The translations under genes and the position numbers were made by a program. The notes under the pieces were generated by a model, which had not been told where the DNA came from, searched no databases, and was given only the letters and a program-made list of their open reading frames with translations. Below are positions 10,496 to 19,009 of a DNA stretch of 64,000 nucleotides, in pieces. Origin of the DNA: Paenarthrobacter nitroguajacolicus (GTDB lineage: Bacteria; Actinomycetota; Actinomycetes; Actinomycetales; Micrococcaceae); contig NZ_JAQPPK010000014.1 in NCBI RefSeq assembly GCF_029952445.1, forward strand, positions 1-64,000, written 5' to 3'. How positions within the stretch are numbered: the stretch's first letter is position 1; every line of letters starts with the position of its first letter.

Positions 10496-11605
10496 CTAGC
10501 GTTCGGCGTGGAACCGCACAGGTGCCGTGCCGCCGTCGACGATGTCCTTCAGCACCCGTCCGATGGCCGGCGTGAACTTGAAACCGTGCCCCGAGAAACC
10601 GGCGCCCACCACCAATGGACCGAAACTGTCCAGCACAAAGTCCTCGTTGGGCGTGGTGGTGTAGGTGCAGCTGATGGGCACCGCTGAGGAAGGGTCGACG
10701 CCGGGGAGCCACTCTTCCGCGTACCTCACCAGGGCTTCGAGCTGCTGGGGGATGGGCTCGAACGTGCGCTCATCGGGGTCCATGACCGGGCCGACGCCAT
10801 GCCAGCCTGCCTTGACGCCTTCGCCTGGGGTGAGCATGCCGTAGACGGGGCTAAACCAGTACTCGTAGAGCTCGTTGTTGGGGTCGGGATCGGGGTTGTG
10901 GTTGAAGCTGGGCCACACCAGCGTCTTGTCCGTAGGAGTGAAATGCGCGGGCTGCTCCTGGGTCACCACCAGGGCAGGGAGTTTGGCGAGGTCCTTGAGG
11001 ACTTTGGGGGTCCAGGCGCCCGCGGTTACCACCACTCGCTTTGCCGTGTACTCGGTCTCCTCCGTCACCACCACTACCGATTCGGCGCCGTCGACGCGGA
11101 TGTCCCGGACCGGCGTCGAGTACTTGAAGACCGCACCTCGGGCTTCGGCTGCCGTGCGCAGTGCCACCAACGCATCAGCTGAGCGGATCCGCCCGGACCC
11201 GGGGACGAAAAGGACGTCCGTGGCGAAGTTCATGCCCTGCCAGCGGTTGGCGGCCTCGTCAGCGGAGATGAAGTAGCTTTCGATGCCGCGTTCCTGATGT
11301 GCCTCCCGGACCAGTTCCAGCTTGGGCAGGTTGCCGTGGTTCGCGAGCCCCACGAGGTCCAGCAAGGGTGCACCGTGTTCGGCTGCGAGCTCGTCCCACA
11401 GGATCTTGGACTCAGCCAGGAGGTCCAGGTAATCGGCCTCGGCGTATGCGGTGTTGAAGTTGCGGGTGGCACCGTGGGAGGCGCCGATGTGGTGTCCGGC
11501 CTCGAACTGTTCCAGGAGAACCACCGAGCGGCCCGACCGGGCCAGCTGCCACGCGGCGGCCGATCCCATGGCTCCGCCGCCAACAACCACAACATCCACC
11601 TGCAT
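10496..11605 (-). CDS. Sarcosine oxidase/N-methyltryptophan oxidase-like flavoenzyme
   Basis: A 369-residue DAO-fold amine oxidase. The FAD-binding VVVVGGGAMGSAAAWQLA opens the protein, and GASHGATRNF (41-50) is the flavin-site signature of the monomeric sarcosine oxidase group. Cys313 in SCTYTTTPNEDFVLD matches the cysteine that covalently holds FAD in that family. It probably demethylates an N-methyl amino acid, producing formaldehyde, glycine or another amino acid, and H2O2. The ATG at 11605 is chosen (GGAGCAGGC upstream). The gene is single; a family-A palindrome lies upstream of it. Confidence 0.88.
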   Translation of the reverse strand: MQVDVVVVGGGAMGSAAAWQLARSGRSVVLLEQFEAGHHIGASHGATRNFNTAYAEADYLDLLAESKILWDELAAEHGAPLLDLVGLANHGNLPKLELVREAHQERGIESYFISADEAANRWQGMNFATDVLFVPGSGRIRSADALVALRTAAEARGAVFKYSTPVRDIRVDGAESVVVVTEETEYTAKRVVVTAGAWTPKVLKDLAKLPALVVTQEQPAHFTPTDKTLVWPSFNHNPDPDPNNELYEYWFSPVYGMLTPGEGVKAGWHGVGPVMDPDERTFEPIPQQLEALVRYAEEWLPGVDPSSAVPISCTYTTTPNEDFVLDSFGPLVVGAGFSGHGFKFTPAIGRVLKDIVDGGTAPVRFHAER

Positions 11606-11680
11606 GCCTGCTCCATCCCACCGTAGTCGCGCGTCGATACCGGGCCCCGAACAGGGCCACCTCCCATTCTGCCCCCACTC

Positions 11681-11748
11681 ACCCAACTAGGTGACAGCAC
11701 ATGCTCCAGTGATGGCTCAGTGCGACGTTTACTGTCACCTAGTTGGGT
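11681..11748. repeat. Family A 68-bp palindrome, copy 1
   Basis: Perfect 17-bp terminal arms, ACCCAACTAGGTGACAG and its complement, bound a 68-bp element. The inner arms are of mixed type: the left one carries the ACATG core seen in copy 4, the right one the ACGTTTA core seen in copy 2. It lies between divergent genes, so it is not simply a terminator. Confidence 0.9.
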
Positions 11749-11799
11749 CCAAGGGGGTGGGGTTGGCGGCTGACGCGCAGGCATGGAAGATTGGAACCC

Positions 11800-12234
11800 G
11801 TGAAATTCCTTCACCCCTCACCCCAGTCCTCTGCTCGTGGCATCACCATTCTGCGCGTGGTGTTCGGCGCGCTTGTCATGGTCCACGGGATACAGAAGCT
11901 CATGGCCGGTCATGCCGCCTTCGCAGCATCCGTTGCTGCCATGGGTGTGCAGAAGCCCGAACTCGTAGCCTGGCTGGTGATCGCCGGAGAAGTCGGCCTG
12001 GGGCTGCTCCTGGTCCTCGGGGCGTTGACCCGTGTGGCTGGTTTCCTGTCAGCTTTGATGTTTGCAGGGATCTGGTTCGTGACCGAAGCCGGCAAACCCT
12101 TGCTCACGGACAGGGCGGGGGTGACAGCGGAACTGCTGATCATCTACTTCGCAGTGTCCGTGGCGTTTGTCTTCCTGGGCTCCGGCGCGTTGTCGCTTGA
12201 CCGCAAACTCTCCCGGCAGCCAAGCCGCCGATGA
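11800..12234 (+). CDS. DoxX family membrane protein
   Basis: A 144-residue protein with four hydrophobic segments (ITILRVVFGALVMVHGIQKL; ELVAWLVIAGEVGLGLLLVL; VAGFLSALMFAGIWF; LLIIYFAVSVAFVFLGSG). The RVVFGALVMVHGIQKL segment is the DoxX/DoxD hallmark. The family includes subunits of thiosulfate:quinone oxidoreductase and mycobacterial redox-complex partners, but most members lack known function. The GTG at 11800 is chosen because upstream codons run into the family-A palindrome and look non-coding. It is monocistronic. Confidence 0.8.
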   Translation: MKFLHPSPQSSARGITILRVVFGALVMVHGIQKLMAGHAAFAASVAAMGVQKPELVAWLVIAGEVGLGLLLVLGALTRVAGFLSALMFAGIWFVTEAGKPLLTDRAGVTAELLIIYFAVSVAFVFLGSGALSLDRKLSRQPSRR

Positions 12235-12286
12235 TCTTAACCCGCCTGCGTTAAATCACGACGCCGGACCTCACCTCAGGACGAAG

Positions 12287-13357
12287 TCAGCGGGCATCGT
12301 TGGGGTAGCGGACACCGAGCTGGGAGCGCACTCCGTCGAAAAGGCGCATGACGTTGACGGAGTCCTCTAAGGGCATCACCGGACTTTCGAGGAGTCCTTG
12401 CTGGATGCATCGTGTCACTTCCCGCAGTTCGTAGGTGTAACCAATACCCACGACGTCGAAGTGTTCGGTCCGTGGCTCGTCCCAACCAACACGGATGAGC
12501 AGCTCGCGTGGGTTGTTCACGGATCCCACTGTCTGCAGAAAACCAAGGCCGCCAGCCACAGTGGCCGTCCGCGGCCCATGCGCCATCAGGGACGACGTCA
12601 ATTGCGCCTGTGCACCGGTGTCATAGCCCAGCGTCAATGCGTTCTGGGTATCCACGCCGTCCTCGTTCAAGGAACCGATCGCGGAAACGGACTGCGGAAA
12701 ACCGAGTGTCCCCAAGGCCCAGAGCAAGGGATAGACGGTGATGTCCAGCAGCGCTCCGCCGCCGTCGTTCAGAGCCCAGATCCGCGCCGAGGGATCATAC
12801 GGAGCCGGAAACCCGAGGTCCGCACTGACCCACTGAAGCTGTCCGAGCTCACCGGAGGCGGCGATCTCGAAAGCCCGCTGCATGCTGGGCAGGAACCGGC
12901 TCCACACGGCCTCCATGAAGAACACGTTTTGCTCACGCGCGATCTTCACCAGCTCCATGGCCTCACGGGCGTTGATGGTCAGGGCTTTCTCGCACAGGAC
13001 GTGCTTCCCGGCACGCAATGCGGCCGAAGCAATCTGGAAGTGCTGGGCATGGGGAGTCGCCACGTAGACCACGTCCACGGCAGGATCGTCGAACAGGCGC
13101 TGGTAGCCGGGAACCCCGCCGTCGTCTCCGTACGCCTTAGCGAATCCGCGCGCCTGCGCGAAGGCGTCCGCGGCGGCCTGGGTGCGGGAACTCACGGCGT
13201 GGAGTTCGGCATCTTCGAGAAGGGCCAGATCCTGGGAAACGCTGTTGGCGATGTTGCCCGTGGACACCACGCCCCACTTCAACCGCCGCCCTGTTGCCGA
13301 ACGGGGATCCTGGTTGGTCTGGGAGGAAAGCCACGGCGCGGCGATGGGGAGTGTCAT
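12287..13357 (-). CDS. Gfo/Idh/MocA family oxidoreductase
   Basis: A 356-residue NAD(P)-dependent dehydrogenase. The Rossmann motif is WGVVSTGNIANSVSQDL, followed by VDVVYVATPHAQH and the signature GKHVLCEKALTINAREA with the catalytic-site lysine of EK. The C-terminal half is the alpha/beta substrate domain (ALLDITVYPLLWALGTLG). Family members act on sugars, inositols or trans-dihydrodiols; the LDITVYPL stretch is like dimeric dihydrodiol dehydrogenases and glucose-fructose oxidoreductases. The ATG at 13357 has AGAGG 9 nt upstream. No sugar gene is adjacent, so the substrate is unknown. Confidence 0.87.
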   Translation of the reverse strand: MTLPIAAPWLSSQTNQDPRSATGRRLKWGVVSTGNIANSVSQDLALLEDAELHAVSSRTQAAADAFAQARGFAKAYGDDGGVPGYQRLFDDPAVDVVYVATPHAQHFQIASAALRAGKHVLCEKALTINAREAMELVKIAREQNVFFMEAVWSRFLPSMQRAFEIAASGELGQLQWVSADLGFPAPYDPSARIWALNDGGGALLDITVYPLLWALGTLGFPQSVSAIGSLNEDGVDTQNALTLGYDTGAQAQLTSSLMAHGPRTATVAGGLGFLQTVGSVNNPRELLIRVGWDEPRTEHFDVVGIGYTYELREVTRCIQQGLLESPVMPLEDSVNVMRLFDGVRSQLGVRYPNDAR

Positions 13358-13662
13358 GAGTGTCATCCTCTCAGAAGCTGTTAAGTCCGTGCACGATCGC
13401 ATCTTGTTTACGGTCGAGAACAGCGGTGACGCGGCTGCATCCCGCCCCCGTTGTCGCCGCTCGCTCCCGCAAGCACTGGTGCGTCGGGCGGGAATGGGGG
13501 CATCCGATGCTTGCCCTGGTCGCTCCCGGAATTCGCTAAACAACCGACACACTAAGCACCCTGTCGGTCCCGGGAATGCCCGGCGCCGGGAGCCACCTCG
13601 CTTAGGCTGAGGCAATCATCCCTCGCAGAGGTTCTGTGGGGAGTTACCGAAATGGAGCAGGG
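13358..13662. other. Divergent intergenic region
   Basis: A 305-bp gap between the oxidoreductase and the adaptor gene. A TAGGCT hexamer at 13605-13610, of the -10 type seen at other promoters here, could drive the adaptor operon. No ORF with a ribosome binding site is seen. Confidence 0.4.
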
Positions 13663-14754
13663 ATGGGTATTTTTCGGCGCGTCATTTTGCCGGTTGCCTG
13701 GTTGTTGGTTTTCGCGGTTATCGCCGTGGCTTTGGTCAAGATCGCCTTTGTGGATGGCCTGAAGTCGGCCGGTTCCGCCCCAGCACCACTGGCCCAGGTT
13801 GATATTCCCGTGGTCCCCGCCACCCGGGCCACCGTCACCAACACCGTTCAAATAAAAGGCACTGTCCAAAGCGACGCCGCGGAGGCTGTCCGCAGCACCT
13901 CGGCGGGAAAAGTCGTGCAGATTTTTGCTGAGCAGGGAGCCACAGTAGCCAAGGGCGACGCCCTTTTCCAGGTCAAGGCTGAACGAACCGTGGTGGCCCA
14001 ACCGTCCCAGGACGGGCCAGCCGCTGCGCCCAAACCCGTCTATGACTACTTCGATATCCTGGCCCCGCGCGCCGGCACCCTGCAGCAACTGACCACGCTG
14101 GTGGACCAGCAGGTCAATGTTGGAGAGGCCGTGGGCAAGATCGATCCCGGCACGTACACAGTGGCCGGCCCGGTCACCGCCTCCCAGCAGTACCGTCTCC
14201 TGGACAAACCCGGTCCAGCCGAGATTGCCTTGGTGGGCGGTCCGGCTCCGTTCCAGTGCAGCGAAGTGACGCTCAAGAACAACTCATCCGACGACGGCGG
14301 TACCTCCTCGGGCGGTTTGGCCGCTACAGGCGGGGGCGCGGGAATGGGCGTGGCCGGCGCGATCGCTGGTCCCGGCAGCAGTTCCGGCACCCAGCCAGAC
14401 GGCAGCAGCACCCCGACGGGAACCATCAGCTGCGCGGTCCCGAAGGATCAGCAGGTCTTTGCCGGACTCGGTGCCACCATGACCGTCAGTGCCGGCGTCT
14501 CGCCCGATGTGGTGACCGTTCCGCTGACGTCGGTGAAGGGCAGCGTGAAGGATGGCATCGTCTGGGTAGCCGGCGCAACCGGCGGGGCACCGGAACAACG
14601 CACGATCCAGCTCGGCCTGAACGATGGCAACGTAGTGGAAGTGACATCCGGACTGACCGAGGGGGAGCAGGTCCTCGAGTTCGTGCCCGGCACCCCGGCG
14701 GCCCAGGATCCAATGATGGGTCCTGGCCAGGGCACCTACATTCCGGCGGGTTAA
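13663..14754 (+). CDS. HlyD/RND-type efflux adaptor protein
   Basis: A 363-residue protein with one N-terminal membrane anchor (RRVILPVAWLLVFAVIAVAL) and two biotinyl-lipoyl-like half motifs: GKVVQIFAEQGATVAKGDAL and APRAGTLQQLTTLVDQQV. A Gly/Ser/Thr-rich insert lies at about 210-250. The C-terminal part (KDGIVWVAGATG... LGLNDGNVVEVTSGLTEGEQ) is the membrane-proximal domain of MacA-like adaptors. The ATG at 13663 follows GGAGCAGGG. It is the first gene of a three-gene operon with an ABC ATPase and permease, an actinobacterial MacAB-like export or envelope system. Confidence 0.85.
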   Translation: MGIFRRVILPVAWLLVFAVIAVALVKIAFVDGLKSAGSAPAPLAQVDIPVVPATRATVTNTVQIKGTVQSDAAEAVRSTSAGKVVQIFAEQGATVAKGDALFQVKAERTVVAQPSQDGPAAAPKPVYDYFDILAPRAGTLQQLTTLVDQQVNVGEAVGKIDPGTYTVAGPVTASQQYRLLDKPGPAEIALVGGPAPFQCSEVTLKNNSSDDGGTSSGGLAATGGGAGMGVAGAIAGPGSSSGTQPDGSSTPTGTISCAVPKDQQVFAGLGATMTVSAGVSPDVVTVPLTSVKGSVKDGIVWVAGATGGAPEQRTIQLGLNDGNVVEVTSGLTEGEQVLEFVPGTPAAQDPMMGPGQGTYIPAG

Positions 14755-14756
14755 GC

Positions 14757-15485
14757 ATGGACGCCACCATTGCCAAAGAAACCCTGGTCAGCCTCCGCGA
14801 GGTGACCCGGTCCGTGACCCTGCCGGACGACCAGCAACTGCACATCCTGCGCGGCGTCGACCTTGAGGTGCTCAGCGGTGACCATACGGCCATCGTGGGA
14901 CGCTCCGGTTGCGGTAAGTCGACGTTGCTCAACTTGCTCGGCCTGCTGGACGTCCCGACGTCGGGGGAACTCGAATTCATGGGGCAGCCCGCGCAGCGGC
15001 TCAGCAGCAATGCCCGGGCAAGGCTTCGGGGGTCCACTGTGGGCTTCGTGTTCCAGCAATTCAACCTGCTGCCAGGGCGCAGCGCGCTGGACAACGTCAT
15101 TACTCCGCTGTTCTATGCCAAGGGCAGGGAGTTTTGGCGTCGCCGCGAGATCGCCATGGACATGCTGGACCGTGTTGGGCTGTCCGCCCGCGCGAACACC
15201 ATGCCCAATATGCTCTCAGGCGGCGAACAACAACGCGTTGCCATCGCACGTGCGCTGGTTCGCCGGCCCAGGCTCATCCTGGCCGACGAGCCAACCGGTG
15301 CCCTGGATGTCGAAACCGGCCAGGCAGTCATGGCCCTCCTGGACACCGTCGCCACCGAAACGGCCGCCGCGTTGGTAACCATCACGCACGACACTAACGT
15401 GGCAGCCTTGGCCAGAGCCTGCTACCGCCTCGATTCCGGTGTGCTCAGCCCCATGGCGCTGGCAGAAGCGGGAGCCCACGCATGA
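14757..15485 (+). CDS. MacB/LolD-type ABC transporter ATP-binding protein
   Basis: A 242-residue ATPase. Walker A is GRSGCGKST, the Q-loop is in [16 protein letters not shown], the signature is [16 protein letters not shown], and Walker B is [13 protein letters not shown] with H-loop THD. The [11 protein letters not shown] and EPTGALD forms are typical of the MacB/LolD/FtsE class that powers FtsX-type permeases without transmembrane transport through a pore. It starts 2 nt after the adaptor stop and overlaps the permease by 4 bp. Confidence 0.93.
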   Translation: MDATIAKETLVSLREVTRSVTLPDDQQLHILRGVDLEVLSGDHTAIVGRSGCGKSTLLNLLGLLDVPTSGELEFMGQPAQRLSSNARARLRGSTVGFVFQQFNLLPGRSALDNVITPLFYAKGREFWRRREIAMDMLDRVGLSARANTMPNMLSGGEQQRVAIARALVRRPRLILADEPTGALDVETGQAVMALLDTVATETAAALVTITHDTNVAALARACYRLDSGVLSPMALAEAGAHA

Positions 15486-16663
15486 CCGGCTTTGTGTCCT
15501 CGCTGGTCGAAGCGTGGCAGGAACTCCGCATCAACAAAGTGCGTATCCTTTTGGCCCTCCTCGGGGTCGCCCTGTCGGTGGCCGCGCTGACATCCGTGGT
15601 GGGCCTTGGCAGCCTGGTCCGCGAAGGGATCAAAGCGCAGTCCGAACGCGACGGTGGGCGGGTGGCAACCCTGACCCTGAGCGTCAACGGACCGTCCACT
15701 CCGGATGCCGAAAAACTGGAGAAGGCCTACGAAGGAATCCAGCAGCGCTACGGCATCACAACCTCTACCCATGTGGGTCGCACCCAGGCGGGATTCCAGT
15801 TTCCCCGCGGCGTGACAGCCGTGAACATGACCATCGTGGACATTGGCTACGGCATCATCCACCGCGTGCCGCTCACCCAAGGAACCTGGTTCGCCGCCGA
15901 CGACGACCAAAGGCTCGCACCCGCCGTCGTCGTCTCTGAGGGCTTCTACAACCAAGCCGGCAGGCCCAACCTGGCTACCAATCCCACGGTCAGCATCCCA
16001 GGGGACCAGCCGGCAACGGCGGTGATTATCGGCGTCGTTCCGGACACCTGGCCGGGCACCCCGCCCGCTGCGTTCATCCTCACCAAAGGGGCAGCCATGA
16101 CCGGTATGAAACCCGACATGTCCGAGTTCAAGCTGTGGGTGGGGGAGGAGCAGGCGGGCGCACTGACCGCGGCCATCTCGGCAGACCTGCAGGGCCAATT
16201 CCCGGGATACTACGCCCAAGCCCAGCGCCTCGACTACGCCGCCCACGGTGATCCCCTGGGACCGGCCCAGTGGATCATTGGCGGCGTAGCCGGGCTGGTG
16301 CTCTTGCTCGGTGCGGTGGGAATGCTCAACATTTCCATGGTCACGGTGCGCTACCGTGTCCGTGAAATCGGTATTCGCCGCAGCTTCGGCGCTACCTCAG
16401 GCCGCATCTTCGTGGGGGTCATGATGGAATCCGTGGTGGCCACTGCTGTTGCCGGCCTGGCAGGAGTCATGCTGGCCGTGGCCGTGGTGAAAAACCCGTG
16501 GATCGAATCAAAGGTAGCCCCGGGACTGACGGAGTATCCGCCCTTTCCCATCGACGCCGCGCTGCTGGGTTTCGGTGCGGCGGTCCTTGTGGGCGCACTC
16601 GCCGGAGCCATCCCGGCGCTCGTGGCGGTGCGCGTCAAGGTTATCGACGCGATCCGCTTCTGA
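15482..16663 (+). CDS. MacB/FtsX-type ABC transporter permease
   Basis: A 393-residue permease: one N-terminal membrane helix (VRILLALLGVALSVAALTSV), a ~220-residue extracytoplasmic MacB_PCD domain, and three C-terminal helices with the FtsX motif VRYRVREIGIRRSFGA. It partners the ATPase and the adaptor encoded just upstream; the start overlaps the ATPase stop in ATGA. Its 3' end overlaps by 23 bp the 3' end of the converging ABC ATPase gene. Confidence 0.9.
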   Translation: MTGFVSSLVEAWQELRINKVRILLALLGVALSVAALTSVVGLGSLVREGIKAQSERDGGRVATLTLSVNGPSTPDAEKLEKAYEGIQQRYGITTSTHVGRTQAGFQFPRGVTAVNMTIVDIGYGIIHRVPLTQGTWFAADDDQRLAPAVVVSEGFYNQAGRPNLATNPTVSIPGDQPATAVIIGVVPDTWPGTPPAAFILTKGAAMTGMKPDMSEFKLWVGEEQAGALTAAISADLQGQFPGYYAQAQRLDYAAHGDPLGPAQWIIGGVAGLVLLLGAVGMLNISMVTVRYRVREIGIRRSFGATSGRIFVGVMMESVVATAVAGLAGVMLAVAVVKNPWIESKVAPGLTEYPPFPIDAALLGFGAAVLVGALAGAIPALVAVRVKVIDAIRF

Positions 16664-17333
16664 CCTCCTCGGTGAGCCGGCCCTGCTGAAGACGGAAGCA
16701 GCGTTCGGTTTTCTGCGCCAGGCTGCGATCATGCGTGACCACCAGGATGGTGGTGTTGTGGTCGCGGCTCAGCGAACTCAGGAGTTCGATGATGTGCTCG
16801 CCGGTCTGTTCATCCAGGTTTCCGGTGGGCTCATCAGCCAGGATCAACTTGGGCTCGTTGGCCAGAGCCCGCGCAATCGCCACACGCTGCTGCTCTCCAC
16901 CTGAGAGCCGGTTGGTCCGGCGCGGGTGCTTCTCTGGATCCAGCTGCACCTGCTCCAGCAGCTCCTTGGCGCGCTTCAGCCTGGCCGCCTTGCGGATACC
17001 GGCGAACTCCATGGGCAGCATGACATTGTCCACGGCGCTGAGGTTGGGGATCAGGTTGAACTGCTGGAACACGAAGCCGATATCCCGGCGACGGTACTCG
17101 GTCAGCTTGCCATCCGGAAGGCCCGCCAGGCTGACGCCGTCCACGACGACGTCCCCGGAGGTGGGCTTGTCCAGCGCACCCAGGAGGGACAACAGTGTGC
17201 TCTTGCCGCTGCCGCTCTTGCCCACGATGGAGGACAACGAGCCCTTTTCCAGTTCGAAGCTCACACCGTTGACGGGCTTGATGGTCCGGTCACCGGACTT
17301 GAATTGGCGGACCAGGTCCTTGACTTCAATCAC
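16641..17333 (-). CDS. MacB/LolD-type ABC ATP-binding protein (second system)
   Basis: A 230-residue ATPase with Walker A GKSGSGKST, Q-loop [17 protein letters not shown], signature [16 protein letters not shown], Walker [14 protein letters not shown] and H-loop VTHD. It is a paralogue of the ATPase at 14.8-15.5 kb, but carries the arrangement found with long FtsX permeases. Its start lies 2 nt after the permease stop upstream, so the two are one operon. Confidence 0.93.
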   Translation of the reverse strand: MIEVKDLVRQFKSGDRTIKPVNGVSFELEKGSLSSIVGKSGSGKSTLLSLLGALDKPTSGDVVVDGVSLAGLPDGKLTEYRRRDIGFVFQQFNLIPNLSAVDNVMLPMEFAGIRKAARLKRAKELLEQVQLDPEKHPRRTNRLSGGEQQRVAIARALANEPKLILADEPTGNLDEQTGEHIIELLSSLSRDHNTTILVVTHDRSLAQKTERCFRLQQGRLTEEVRSGSRR

Positions 17334-17335
17334 GG

Positions 17336-18826
17336 CTATTCTCCTCGGAGTACTTCGATGGGACGGATACGGGCTGTCAGCAGCGCCGGAACCAGCGCGC
17401 CGATAATGGCGACGGCGAACACAGCTGCGATGCCTGCTGCGAGGACGCCGGGGGAGACGCTGGCCGTGACGGAGGTGAGCAATTGCGAGGCCCCACCAAA
17501 AGGTCCTCCCTGCCCGCCTCCGCCGAAGCCGCCGCCTCCGGGGACGGCGCCGTTGGGCACGGCCCCGGCAAGGCCGCCGCCGCGCTGGGTGGTGGTGGCC
17601 GCCGTCGTGCTGGTGTTCGAGCTGATCAGCGCGGAGGCGATGCCGCCGCTGGCGAACGAAGCGATCACTGCGCCCACCACGCTGCCCATGGCGACCAGGA
17701 CCAGGGACTCAAGAACAAACTGCAGCCCAATGGTGCGGTTGGGGGCGCCGATGGCCTTGAGCACGCCGATTTCACGACGCCGCTCGCGGACCAGCATGAC
17801 CATGATCAGCAGGATGATGATCCCCGCCGTGGCGAGGGCCGCGATGAACGCGACCAGTGAGATGTTCTTGACGCTGTCCAGTGAGCTGACCGCGGTTTCG
17901 AGGTTGCGCTGGCCCTGTGTGACGTCCGCTTTGTCCGCGCCGAGGGCGTTCTGGACAGCGGTTTTGGTGCTGTCCACATTCTCCATGCTGTTGACGGTGA
18001 CGATCATGGTGGACAGTTCGTCCGGTGTCGCGGCCAGGGTTTGGGCTTCGGGGAGCGTCACGTAGACGGCGTTGTTGCCGAACGCGGTTCCGGCGTCGAA
18101 GATGCCTGCCACTGTGAAGGTCTTGTCCTGGATGGTGAAGGTTGATCCCACGCTCAGGTTGTTCTTGGTGGCCAATGATGTGCCTACCAGGGCCTTGTCA
18201 CCGGCGGTGGTGTAGTCGCCCAGGCCGGTGCCGCTGGTGATGTTCAGCGCCTTGCCCGTGCTGTCCACCTCCGCTCCGATGCCCGTTGCCGTGATGGGAA
18301 GGGCACGAGCGGGCTGGGTAGTTGTCCCGTTGGTACCCGTGGTTCCGCTGGTACCCGTGGTTCCGCTGGAGTTGTTGCGGTTGCCCAGCGTGCCCGCATC
18401 AATGGCGGCCGTCAGATTGGTGCTGACCGATGCCTGCTGGCCGCCAGGACCGAAGCCCCCGCCTTGCCCCGTCTGCTGGGTGGTGCCCGTAGTGCCAGTG
18501 GTGCTGGTGGTTCCCGTTGTTGCCGTCTGCAGGCGCAGGGCCTTCGTTCCGACTACGGACGTAACATTGGCTACCGAAGCCGCTGTCTGGGCTTCCGTCG
18601 TCGTGAGTGGTTCACCGCCGCCTTCGAAGCCCTGTCCACCGGCCGGGTTTACCGTGAGGGTGGTGCCCACCGAAGCGTTGAGCTCCTGCACCTTGGACCC
18701 TACGGCCTGGTTGGCTACCAGCATGGACAGGGCCAGTCCGATTGCTACGGCAAGAACTGCGACCACCGCCGCTGTTCTGATTTTGTTGCGGAAGGCATTG
18801 CCTACGCTTCGGGCAAGGACGCTCAC
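17336..18826 (-). CDS. FtsX-type ABC permease with Thr/Gly-rich insert
   Basis: A 496-residue permease: N-terminal helix at about 18-38, a MacB_PCD-like extracellular domain, then three helices with the FtsX motif VRERRREIGVLKAIGA. Two low-complexity inserts are striking: a TTGTTSTTGTTGTT-type run near residues 105-120 and SGTTGTSGTTGTNGTT near 150-170, plus a Gly-rich stretch near 420-440. All lie on the predicted outer side. Both inserts stay in frame, so it is not a frameshifted gene. The GTG start at 18826 has AGAGGAG 4-5 nt upstream, directly after a strong leader hairpin. It is co-transcribed with the following ATPase. Confidence 0.88.
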   Translation of the reverse strand: MSVLARSVGNAFRNKIRTAAVVAVLAVAIGLALSMLVANQAVGSKVQELNASVGTTLTVNPAGGQGFEGGGEPLTTTEAQTAASVANVTSVVGTKALRLQTATTGTTSTTGTTGTTQQTGQGGGFGPGGQQASVSTNLTAAIDAGTLGNRNNSSGTTGTSGTTGTNGTTTQPARALPITATGIGAEVDSTGKALNITSGTGLGDYTTAGDKALVGTSLATKNNLSVGSTFTIQDKTFTVAGIFDAGTAFGNNAVYVTLPEAQTLAATPDELSTMIVTVNSMENVDSTKTAVQNALGADKADVTQGQRNLETAVSSLDSVKNISLVAFIAALATAGIIILLIMVMLVRERRREIGVLKAIGAPNRTIGLQFVLESLVLVAMGSVVGAVIASFASGGIASALISSNTSTTAATTTQRGGGLAGAVPNGAVPGGGGFGGGGQGGPFGGASQLLTSVTASVSPGVLAAGIAAVFAVAIIGALVPALLTARIRPIEVLRGE

Positions 18827-18837
18827 GTTTCTCCTCT

Positions 18838-18880
18838 GGACCTGCAGTTTTGTGCCCGCGGAACCGCGGGCTGCAGGTCC
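18838..18880 (-). promoter_or_regulatory. Leader hairpin abutting the permease ribosome binding site
   Basis: GGACCTGCAG (18838-18847) and CTGCAGGTCC (18871-18880) pair perfectly, and CCCGCGG (18855-18861) pairs with CCGCGGG (18864-18870) inside. In the minus-strand transcript this hairpin ends just before the AGAGGAG ribosome binding site of the permease gene. It could mask or present that site, or act as a DNA operator. Confidence 0.6.
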
Positions 18881-18954
18881 AACCTTGCTAAGCGCTGCTG
18901 TGTGGCACGCCAGTCGAAGCTATGCGTGGGCTGTGAAACCCTGAACACGGCAAA

Positions 18955-18988
18955 AAGCCCCGGCCCGCCTGTTGGCGGACCGGGGCTT
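18955..18988 (-). terminator. Intrinsic terminator of the monosaccharide importer operon
   Basis: 15-bp arms 18955-18969 and 18974-18988 (AAGCCCCGGCCCGCC, one G:U) with a 4-nt loop. On the minus strand the stem is followed by a T-run (TTTTTG), a standard Rho-independent terminator, 22 bp after the binding-protein gene. Confidence 0.92.
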
Positions 18989-19009
18989 GCTGTCGTGCTT
19001 AAAGAAGTG

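Noticed and set aside
17336-18826. Frameshift or pseudogene caused by Thr/Gly runs in the permease
   Set aside because: The frame is continuous and both the N-terminal helix and the C-terminal FtsX motif are intact in it.
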